From Candidatus Saccharimonadia bacterium (GTDB taxonomy: Bacteria > Patescibacteriota > Saccharimonadia > Saccharimonadales > Saccharimonadaceae): 31,971 nucleotides of DNA. The translations under genes and the position numbers were made by a program. Below the pieces are notes generated by a model. The model was given only the letters and a program-made list of their open reading frames with translations. It ran no database searches and was not told where the DNA came from. This document shows positions 16,095 to 21,530 of the stretch, piece by piece (the first letter of the stretch is position 1; the number at the start of each line of letters is the position of its first letter). Location of the stretch: assembly GCA_023259925.1 (NCBI GenBank), contig JALRDS010000001.1, positions 1 through 31,971 on the forward strand, in the 5' to 3' direction.

Positions 16095-17130
16095 AAAACA
16101 GGTTGTAGAAACACCGACTCGCATTACAAATGAGACCGTAGCCGAGCATCGAGAGCAAATTCTCGCGGGTGGCCGCAAATTCAAATATCCTCATCAGTAC
16201 GAAAAACACCGTTTAGTGTTCAATGTGATTATTATTAGTGTTGTTACTATTATTTTGCTCACGCTCATTAGTTGGTGGCAGTTATATCCCGTACAAAACA
16301 CCAGTACCTTTTTTTACAGAGTGACACGCATTATCCCTGTACCAGTTGCCGTAGTAGACGGCAAGCAGGTTCGCTATAGTGACTACCTTATGACACTAAA
16401 GGGGTCGCTGCATTACCTTGAACAATCAGAGCGACTCAATCTAGCTACCGAAGACGGCAAGCGGCAAACTGAGTATGTTAAACGCCAGGCTCTTGATGGA
16501 GCGATTGCTGACAGCTATGCAATGAAGCTCGCAAATGAGTCGGGTATTGTGGTAACGCCAGATGAGGTGACGAAAGTAATTGAGGGGAGTTTGAATACGG
16601 TATCTGGTCGTATTTCACAGGATGTGTACGACGATTCAACTTTGAGCACGCTTGGGTATACGTCGGACGAGTATCGCGATATTATTCGCCGTTCATTAAT
16701 TAGACAGAAAGTCGCGTACAAAATAGACACGAAGGCGACTGCTGCTAAAAATGCAGCTGAAGCTTTAATTGCCGACAAGCCAACACTAAGCTTGGGTGAA
16801 ATAGCTAAGACACTGCAAGGTAAAGGTTACACAAATGTTCAGGTGGGGAGCTCCGGGTTTGTGCCGATTACAAATCACGATGGAGGACTTACGCAGGCAG
16901 CACTTAAGCTTGAAATCGATGATCGATCTGGTTTTATTCAATCAACAACTGGCGATGGCTACTACATGGTTGAGTTAACCGACAAAGATGATAGGCAGCT
17001 TAGCTATAACTTTATTAAGATACCACTTACTGCATTACACGATAAGCTAAAAAGTCTTGCTAAGAACAACAAAATTACCGAATATATTGATGTCGCAGAT
17101 ACCGCCAGCCAAGTACCTGGTCGCTCATAG
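16066..17130 (+). CDS. Membrane-anchored SurA-N-like chaperone / foldase-like protein
   Basis: A 354-aa protein with a very basic cytoplasmic N-terminus (KKPILKKRKKQ), a transmembrane helix at about residues 52-74, then VPVAVVDGKQVRYSDYLMTLKGSLHYLEQ, the first helices of a SurA/PrsA N-terminal chaperone domain, with the matching ETQ-V-RQALDGAIADSYAMKLANESGIVVT helix pair. I see no complete parvulin motif in the C-terminal half (SLGEIAKTLQGKGYTNVQVG), so proline isomerase activity is doubtful. It probably assists folding of exported proteins. ATG 16066 has SD AAGGAG at 16057-16062 and overlaps the PH-domain gene. Confidence 0.7.
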   Translation: MKKPILKKRKKQVVETPTRITNETVAEHREQILAGGRKFKYPHQYEKHRLVFNVIIISVVTIILLTLISWWQLYPVQNTSTFFYRVTRIIPVPVAVVDGKQVRYSDYLMTLKGSLHYLEQSERLNLATEDGKRQTEYVKRQALDGAIADSYAMKLANESGIVVTPDEVTKVIEGSLNTVSGRISQDVYDDSTLSTLGYTSDEYRDIIRRSLIRQKVAYKIDTKATAAKNAAEALIADKPTLSLGEIAKTLQGKGYTNVQVGSSGFVPITNHDGGLTQAALKLEIDDRSGFIQSTTGDGYYMVELTDKDDRQLSYNFIKIPLTALHDKLKSLAKNNKITEYIDVADTASQVPGRS

Positions 17131-17156
17131 TAAGTAATTTCACCGGAAGGGGAAGT

Positions 17157-17753
17157 ATGACGTATACATTGCCAAAATTACCATATGATTACGATGCACT
17201 GGGTAATTACATCAGTAAAGACATTATGCAGCTGCACCACACCAAGCATCATCAAACATACGTTGATAAACTCAACGCTGCGATTGATCAGCACGATGCT
17301 TATAAAAATACAGACATCACTGCGCTTATTTCTGACATTGACCAGTTGCCCGAATCGCTCAGGCAAGCCGTGCGAAATCACGGGGGCGGTCATTACAATC
17401 ACAGTCTGTTTTGGCAGTGGATGAACCCCAATGGGGGCGGTGAACCGGTAGGCGAACTTGCGAACAAATTAGTTGCTCAGTATGGGAGTTTTCAGGGGTT
17501 TGTTGATGAGTTTTCGACTAAATCACTAGCTGTGTTTGGTAGTGGCTGGTGTTGGCTCATGCCGGATATGAGCATTGTAACGACAGCGAATCAAGATACG
17601 CCAATAATGACTGGCGATGTCGAGCCGCTACTCGGCTTAGACGTGTGGGAGCACGCCTACTACCTTGATTATAAAAATAAACGTGATGATTACGTTGCTG
17701 CATGGTGGAATGTGGTGAACTGGGAGTTTGTGGCGAGTAGATTGAGAGACTAG
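17157..17753 (+). CDS. sodA: Superoxide dismutase (Mn/Fe family, Mn-type features)
   Basis: A 198-aa SOD. Metal ligands are H27 (LHHTKHHQTYV), the His in GGGHYNHSLFW, and Asp and His in LGLDVWEHAYYLDYKNKR. The GGGHYNH segment and TANQDTP resemble Mn enzymes, but metal use is not certain from sequence and cambialistic behaviour is possible. There is no signal peptide, so it acts in the cytoplasm. SD GGAAGGGGAAG precedes the ATG. It follows the SurA-like gene by 26 nt and ends in a terminator. In an episymbiont it would protect against superoxide. Confidence 0.95.
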   Translation: MTYTLPKLPYDYDALGNYISKDIMQLHHTKHHQTYVDKLNAAIDQHDAYKNTDITALISDIDQLPESLRQAVRNHGGGHYNHSLFWQWMNPNGGGEPVGELANKLVAQYGSFQGFVDEFSTKSLAVFGSGWCWLMPDMSIVTTANQDTPIMTGDVEPLLGLDVWEHAYYLDYKNKRDDYVAAWWNVVNWEFVASRLRD

Positions 17754-17786
17754 CAAAACCCTAAATCAGATTATGACTGGATTATC

Positions 17787-17810
17787 GCCAGCCATGGGGC
17801 TGGCTCTTTT
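17787..17810 (+). terminator. Terminator after the superoxide dismutase gene
   Basis: GCCAGCC (17787-17793), loop ATGG, GGCTGGC (17798-17804), followed by TCTTTT. Confidence 0.85.
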
Positions 17811-17820
17811 GTTCGCTTAT

Positions 17821-17898
17821 TCTGACAAAGTAAACTTTTTCAGAATTTCGCATCACTACACACCCGGCGATTTGCGCTACTTCGCAGTGCATCGCCGG
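17821..17898. other. Two-hairpin structured intergenic DNA, no gene seen
   Basis: Hairpin one: TCTGA and TCAGA arms (17821-17844) with inner AAGT/ACTT pairs. Hairpin two: CCGGCGAT (17864-17871) with ATCGCCGG (17891-17898), continued after a 2-nt bulge by GCGCT/AGTGC around a 7-nt loop. Neither has a T-run. No ORF or promoter of note is visible. It may be an untranslated tail, a small RNA or a repeat element. Confidence 0.45.
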
Positions 17899-17921
17899 CA
17901 CATATCCATACGAAGCATGTA

Positions 17922-17960
17922 AAGAAAATACGCTCACCAAAATGGTGGGCGTATTTTCTT
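17922..17960. terminator. Long bidirectional terminator abutting tRNA-Asp
   Basis: A 17-bp stem (AAGAAAATACGC... with ...GCGTATTTTCTT, one mismatch, CACC/GGTG at the tip, AAAA loop) spans 17922-17960. It touches the encoded CCA of tRNA-Asp and would end that minus-strand transcript. Confidence 0.8.
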
Positions 17961-18035
17961 GGCGCGCTCGACCGGATTTGAACCGGCGATCTCCTCCGTG
18001 ACAGGGAGGCGTGATAACCCCTTCACTACGAGCGC
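17960..18035 (-). tRNA. tRNA-Asp (anticodon GUC)
   Basis: Reverse strand: perfect acceptor stem GCGCTCG/CGAGCGC, D arm with GGGGTTATC loop, anticodon loop CTGTCAC with GUC, T-loop TTCAAAT, discriminator G and encoded CCA. G73 is the identity base expected for Asp. Confidence 0.95.
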
Positions 18036-18058
18036 AACTTGGTCGTAAGACTTTGTAT

Positions 18059-18087
18059 AGTCTAGCAAATTTCTACCCCTGGTGCAA
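18059..18087 (-). promoter_or_regulatory. Promoter of tRNA-Asp
   Basis: Minus strand: TTGCAC (18087-18082), 17-bp spacer ending in TGC, TAGACT (18064-18059). It lies 23 nt before the tRNA 5' end. Confidence 0.6.
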
Positions 18088-18102
18088 CTGCATTTATCGT
18101 CG

Positions 18103-18131
18103 TTCAATTCGCGGGCGCTCGGTGATATAAT
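18103..18131 (+). promoter_or_regulatory. Promoter of tRNA-Thr and the downstream membrane-protein genes
   Basis: TTCAAT (18103-18108), 17-bp spacer ending in TGA, perfect TATAAT (18126-18131), i.e. an extended -10. The start would be near 18138, 25 nt before the tRNA. Confidence 0.65.
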
Positions 18132-18162
18132 GATGCATAGCAGATCAACATGTGTGCGAGAC

Positions 18163-18238
18163 GCCGCTGTAGCTCAGCTGGTAGAGCGGCGCTTTCGTAA
18201 AGCGTAGGTCACCGGTTCAATCCCGGTCAGCGGCTCCA
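18163..18238 (+). tRNA. tRNA-Thr (anticodon CGU)
   Basis: Perfect GCCGCTG/CAGCGGC acceptor stem, D arm GCTC/GAGC, anticodon loop TTCGTAA with CGU, T-loop TTCAATC, discriminator T and encoded CCA. The next gene's ATG lies only 10 nt after the CCA, so the tRNA is probably cut from a mixed transcript. Confidence 0.95.
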
Positions 18239-18248
18239 CAGGATATAT

Positions 18249-18626
18249 ATGAGAGAACTAGTTTATACAACCACCAAAAAAGTAGTAGCCGACCGGCCAT
18301 TATTTCTTCTACTTATCGGCGTAATCATCGGCAGCTTACTGTACATAGCGTACGTCGGTATTAACATAGCATCGAGCGATCTACAGTTAGCTATCCGTTA
18401 TACATCATTTGGCGAAACGCATTTTTATCGTGATAAATGGTGGTATTTACTTAGCTTTGTTGGTTTTGGTGTGCTGTTTTTGGTTGCGCACGTAGGGCTT
18501 GCAGCTAAGTTGGTTGCTGTAGATTTAAAGCAGCTTGCGTATGCGTTTATGTGGCTGAGTGTAGTAATTCTCGTGTTGATGTTTGCCTACACCTATTCGG
18601 TGCTTGGGATCGCCTACCTAAATTAA
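18249..18626 (+). CDS. Small polytopic membrane protein, unknown function
   Basis: A 125-aa protein with three hydrophobic helices (about residues 18-40, 65-88 and 98-122). The loop between helices one and two (YTSFGETHFYRDKWWY) is aromatic and polar and probably faces outward. I do not recognise a family. It starts 10 nt after tRNA-Thr, with a weak AGGA 5 nt before the ATG, and ends one base before the GT2 gene. Likely partner of the glycosyltransferase by operon position. Confidence 0.75.
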   Translation: MRELVYTTTKKVVADRPLFLLLIGVIIGSLLYIAYVGINIASSDLQLAIRYTSFGETHFYRDKWWYLLSFVGFGVLFLVAHVGLAAKLVAVDLKQLAYAFMWLSVVILVLMFAYTYSVLGIAYLN

Positions 18627-18627
18627 T

Positions 18628-20283
18628 ATGATCAATCTGGAAATTCCACTAGGAAAACGTACGCGCTCATATCGGTTCTTCGAAATGCTACCGGGTATTC
18701 TCAGTTGGGGAGCGATTATTTTACTAGTAATACTTAGCTTAGTGAACCCGTTACTGGCGGGCGTATATATATTGCTTATAATTGGTACGCTTCTTGTAAA
18801 GGCTGCTGGTATTGCATATCACACGCTGGTCGGGTCACGCCGTGTTGAAAATGCTCAGAAAATTGACTGGCATGCTCGACTACTTGATTTGGCCGATCCG
18901 GTTACTGCATATGCGCGAGTCTCGGCTAGTCCATCTCGTGAACTTGGTGCTGCTGCCCACGCTGAGAACTTGCGCCTAATGGCTAATGCGGCTGAACAGG
19001 AGTTTCCTAAACCAGACGACGTCTTCCACGCCGTCATTGTGGCCACCTACAACGAATCCTATGAGGTACTTCAGCCAACGATTGAGTCGGTCATATCTGG
19101 CACATTCAACCCAAAGCAGATCATTATTGTGATTGCCTATGAAGAGCGAGGAGGTAAAGCAATTCAAGGAACAGTAAAGCAGCTTCGTGATGAATATGCT
19201 CATAGAGTTAAGGCATTTGAATTGGTGCAACATCCAAAAAGCTTACCAAATGAGGTAGTCGGGAAGGGCGCTAATATTACGTATGCTGGCGAGTATTTAG
19301 CCGGTTGGCTTGAGAAGAAGAATATACCGTTACAGAGTGTAATTGTGACCACGCTAGACAGCGATAATCGCCCACATAAAACATATTTTGACTACGTAGC
19401 ATATGAGTATATCGTTCGCGATGACCGAAAGCACTTGGCGTTTCAACCGGTCTCACTATTCTTGAATAATATCTGGGATGTTCCGGCTCCAATGCGCGTG
19501 GTGGCAACTGGTAACTCATTTTGGAACATTATTAGCAGTATGCGGCCACATACGCTCAGGAACTTTGCAAGCCACTCGCAACCTATGGAGGCTTTAGTGG
19601 AGATGAACTTCTGGAGTAAGCGAACCATTGTTGAAGACGGCCATCAATATTGGCGTAGTTGGTTCTACTTCGGCGGGAAATACGAGGTGATACCGATCTA
19701 TGTACCGATATACCAAGACGCAGTATTGAGCGATACCTACATCAAAACCCTGAAGGCGCAGTTCGTCCAGCTCAGACGCTGGGCATATGGCGCTTCGGAT
19801 GTGCCATACGTTGCTACCAGGGTCTTCTCTCGGAATCGAAATGTACCATTTTGGGCAGGTTTTAGCCGCTTAGTGCGCTTGATAGATGGCCACGTTACCC
19901 TTGCGACGGTGTCGATTATTGTAACGTTTGGTGGGTGGGTACCACTCTTTATTAACTCAGAAGCAGCTCGCTCGGTTGCGGCGAATCAGCTACCGGAGGT
20001 ACTTAGTGTCTTGCAGCGGGTAGCAATGATTGGGCTGTTCATTACTATTTTCTTGTCGTTTAAGATGCTGCCGCCACGGCCAGAGCGCTATAAGCGCCAC
20101 CGTTCGATTGGGATGGTACTGCAGTGGTTACTCATGCCGCTTACTGCGGTGGTCTATTCTTCGCTAAGTTCGTTTTATTCTCAAACACGACTTATACTTG
20201 GAAAATACCTCGATACATTTGACGTTACCGATAAGGCAACAGTCGACAGTGGCCCTAAGCAAGCATCAGGCTCTGATAAATAA
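18628..20283 (+). CDS. Membrane glycosyltransferase, family 2 (cellulose-synthase-like)
   Basis: A 551-aa processive-type GT2. Two N-terminal helices (about residues 20-65) precede the catalytic domain with IVATYNES, the DxD motif in VTTLDSDNRPH, a TED-like acid in TIVEDGHQYWRS and the QxxRW-like FVQLRRWAYG. Further helices follow at the C-terminus (about 425-520). It should polymerise or export a surface sugar chain, or glycosylate a lipid or surface protein, from a nucleotide-sugar; substrate is unknown. It lies in an operon with the preceding three-helix protein and tRNA-Thr. Confidence 0.87.
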   Translation: MINLEIPLGKRTRSYRFFEMLPGILSWGAIILLVILSLVNPLLAGVYILLIIGTLLVKAAGIAYHTLVGSRRVENAQKIDWHARLLDLADPVTAYARVSASPSRELGAAAHAENLRLMANAAEQEFPKPDDVFHAVIVATYNESYEVLQPTIESVISGTFNPKQIIIVIAYEERGGKAIQGTVKQLRDEYAHRVKAFELVQHPKSLPNEVVGKGANITYAGEYLAGWLEKKNIPLQSVIVTTLDSDNRPHKTYFDYVAYEYIVRDDRKHLAFQPVSLFLNNIWDVPAPMRVVATGNSFWNIISSMRPHTLRNFASHSQPMEALVEMNFWSKRTIVEDGHQYWRSWFYFGGKYEVIPIYVPIYQDAVLSDTYIKTLKAQFVQLRRWAYGASDVPYVATRVFSRNRNVPFWAGFSRLVRLIDGHVTLATVSIIVTFGGWVPLFINSEAARSVAANQLPEVLSVLQRVAMIGLFITIFLSFKMLPPRPERYKRHRSIGMVLQWLLMPLTAVVYSSLSSFYSQTRLILGKYLDTFDVTDKATVDSGPKQASGSDK

Positions 20284-20306
20284 CTCTGGTACGATTCACC
20301 ACCTAG

Positions 20307-20765
20307 CTACTTAATACTTGGACGGCCAGGTCCACGCCTGCGCGTAGGTGCAACAAGTCCATGACTGGCTGCATAGTGTAGCGCTGCTAATTCATCGAAT
20401 CGTTTTAGTACTTGATGTGTAGTTGCAGCGATATCATCTGCGCTGGGGTGTCGTACCTGGCTAATAAGCAATTGCTCAACTGTCTCTGCTAAAGGCAGGG
20501 AATGAAGTTGTCTTGCGGTTCTATCATGACTAAAGCTAGCAGCGATACTGAGAGTTAACTTGCTTAGGCTAAATGCCGCCGTTGTCGTGCTCGGTGGTGA
20601 AGCATAGTGGATACGCACAGTTTCATCGAGGGCGGCTTTTTCGTAGGTGGTAAACGTGGTTTGGCAACTCTCGCATTGTCGCCGTCGCCACGTGCCTGAT
20701 TGCTTTTTATGTGGTCTGGAATTGGTAACTCTTGTTTTCTCGTGGAAACAATTTACGCAAATCAT
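20307..20765 (-). CDS. nrdR: Divergent NrdR-type transcriptional regulator
   Basis: This 152-aa protein starts with the NrdR zinc ribbon: C3-x-x-C6, TRVTNSR, then WRRRQC31-x-x-C34 and FTTYE. Residues 50-135 fit the ATP-cone in spacing (FSLSKLTLSIAAS, VEQLL, DDIAATTHQVLKRFDELAALHYAASH), but the nucleotide-binding KRDG stretch is replaced by IHYASPPSTTT, so effector sensing may differ. NrdR represses ribonucleotide reductase genes. The C-terminus ends in a basic tail (RRRGPGRP). A NrdR-box-like core overlaps its own promoter at 20768-20777, suggesting autoregulation. Confidence 0.75.
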   Translation of the reverse strand: MICVNCFHEKTRVTNSRPHKKQSGTWRRRQCESCQTTFTTYEKAALDETVRIHYASPPSTTTAAFSLSKLTLSIAASFSHDRTARQLHSLPLAETVEQLLISQVRHPSADDIAATTHQVLKRFDELAALHYAASHGLVAPTRRRGPGRPSIK

Positions 20766-20767
20766 GT

Positions 20768-20777
20768 CTATATATTG
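20768..20777. promoter_or_regulatory. NrdR-box-like core at the nrdR start
   Basis: CTATATATTG matches the central part of the known NrdR box (C-W-ATATAT-W-G) at every position; the flanks do not match. It begins 2 nt from the nrdR start codon, inside the promoter. A second, poorer match (minus-strand CTATATATAC, 21090-21081) lies upstream of the 41-aa gene. Confidence 0.4.
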
Positions 20778-20850
20778 TCATACCGCTATTAAAAAAGCTA
20801 GTGGAAAACGGCTATGTTTTTGTGGAATACTAAATAAATTACAGGCGCCG

Positions 20851-20883
20851 AATAAAAAAGTCGTCACCATAAGAGGTGACGAC
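20851..20883 (-). terminator. Terminator of the 41-aa gene
   Basis: GTCGTCACC (20860-20868) pairs with GGTGACGAC (20875-20883). Read on the minus strand it is followed by a run of T, 27 nt after the small gene's stop. Confidence 0.8.
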
Positions 20884-20909
20884 CGGTGAATTTGGCAATT
20901 AAGTTGCTG

Positions 20910-21035
20910 CTATTGTTTAGTTGCAGTGTACTTTTTACGAGCATCTGCCCAGGTTTCATTGAATTCGAATCCAATGCTGAACTTCTCGAGCTTTGATGGT
21001 TTGTGGGTTGTATGGGTACTTGTATCGTTACTCAT
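20910..21035 (-). CDS. Leaderless 41-aa small protein, unknown function
   Basis: A 41-codon frame reads MSNDTSTHTTHKPSKLEKFS then IGFEFNETWADARKKYTATK and a final Gln, ending in TAG. It has no transmembrane helix; the first half is Thr/His-rich and flexible, the second half basic and aromatic (FSIGFEFNETW). Evidence that it is a gene: TTGACA, 17-bp spacer ending TGC, TAGTAT, then exactly 7 nt to ATG 21035, and an intrinsic terminator just after the stop. It stands alone between nrdR and tRNA-Val. I do not recognise the family; a nucleic-acid or protein-binding factor is only a guess. Confidence 0.7.
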   Translation of the reverse strand: MSNDTSTHTTHKPSKLEKFSIGFEFNETWADARKKYTATKQ

Positions 21036-21042
21036 GTTTTTT

Positions 21043-21071
21043 ATACTAGCATAAGCAGTAATTTTTGTCAA
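21043..21071 (-). promoter_or_regulatory. Strong promoter of the 41-aa gene
   Basis: Minus strand: consensus TTGACA (21071-21066), 17-bp spacer ending in TGC, TAGTAT (21048-21043). It is the best -35 in the window, combined with an extended -10. Confidence 0.75.
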
Positions 21072-21087
21072 TAGAACATAGTATATA

Positions 21088-21113
21088 TAGATATATCATG
21101 AAGGGTATATCTA
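21088..21113. repeat. Inverted repeat upstream of the 41-aa promoter
   Basis: TAGATATA (21088-21095) and TATATCTA (21106-21113) are perfect inverted copies separated by 10 nt. It ends 17 bp upstream of the -35 box and partly overlaps a NrdR-box-like core, so it may be an operator. Confidence 0.45.
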
Positions 21114-21136
21114 TCTGTTATTTACGGCTACTTACC

Positions 21137-21164
21137 ACGTGGAAAACTAGTTAGTAAACGTGGA
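21137..21164. repeat. Direct repeat ACGTGGA, 21-bp spacing
   Basis: ACGTGGA occurs at 21137-21143 and 21158-21164, two helical turns apart, the first within the palindrome CCACGTGG (21135-21142). This arrangement suits a dimeric DNA-binding protein but may be chance. Confidence 0.25.
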
Positions 21165-21172
21165 TAAAAGAA

Positions 21173-21197
21173 AATAGCTGGTAAACTACCAGCTATT
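21173..21197. terminator. Terminator of tRNA-Val
   Basis: AATAGCTGGT (21173-21182) pairs with ACCAGCTATT (21188-21197) around a 5-nt loop, flanked by A/T runs. It lies directly after the tRNA on the minus strand. Confidence 0.75.
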
Positions 21198-21201
21198 AAT
21201 T

Positions 21202-21278
21202 TGGTGGGCGATAGAGGATTCGAACCTCTCACCTCCTCAACGTCAATGAGGCGCTCTAGCCAAATGAGCTAATCACCC
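21202..21278 (-). tRNA. tRNA-Val (anticodon GAC)
   Basis: Reverse strand: acceptor GGGTGAT/ATCGCCC (one wobble), D arm GCTC/GAGC, anticodon stem CCTCA/TGAGG with loop TTGACGT (GAC), T arm AGAGG/CCTCT with TTCGAAT, discriminator A and encoded CCA. Confidence 0.95.
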
Positions 21279-21293
21279 AAGTGAACTCAAATT

Positions 21294-21345
21294 ATTGTAG
21301 CAAACAGGGGTAAATGTTGCAATTAACAGGCTATTTTTGTATGAT
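21294..21345. promoter_or_regulatory. Divergent promoters of tRNA-Val and thrS sharing one -35 box
   Basis: TTGCAA (21317-21322) is its own reverse complement. On + it is followed after 17 bp by TATGAT (21340-21345), leading to the thrS T-box. On - it is followed after 17 bp, ending in TGC, by TACAAT (21299-21294), leading to tRNA-Val. Both spacings are optimal, so one hexamer probably serves both promoters. Confidence 0.7.
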
Positions 21346-21351
21346 CTATGT

Positions 21352-21508
21352 AAGCAATGAAGCGGCTTAACCACCCGCTGAGCACGTCCGGAGCGACCAG
21401 CAGACAGACGATAAAGTGAATGCGGTAAAAGTAATAGCCAAGGTGGAACCGCCTAAACTTAGGCCCGAGGCACGCACGTACGATTCTGTACGATGTGCGT
21501 GCTTTTTG
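21352..21508 (+). promoter_or_regulatory. T-box riboswitch controlling thrS (transcription attenuation)
   Basis: The leader holds AGGTGGAACCGCC at 21441-21453, matching the T-box core (TGGNACCGC) that binds the NCCA end of uncharged tRNA. GCCT/AGGC and GG/CC form an antiterminator around the bulge. A strong terminator follows: GCACGCAC-GTAC (21470-21481) with GTAC-gat-GTGCGTGC (21488-21502) and five T. Near the 5' end AGCGG (21361-21365) and CCGCT (21375-21379) enclose a 9-nt loop containing ACC followed by A, a Thr codon read by a GGU anticodon; this resembles an ultrashort Stem I with the specifier in its loop. SD AAGGAG (21516-21521) follows the terminator. Confidence 0.8.
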
Positions 21509-21530
21509 TATTACTAAGGAGTAAAAATTT

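Noticed and set aside
21098..21154. An 18-codon plus-strand ORF near the inverted repeat
   Set aside because: It has weak start context, no terminator and lies in an AT-rich regulatory region; not enough to support a gene.
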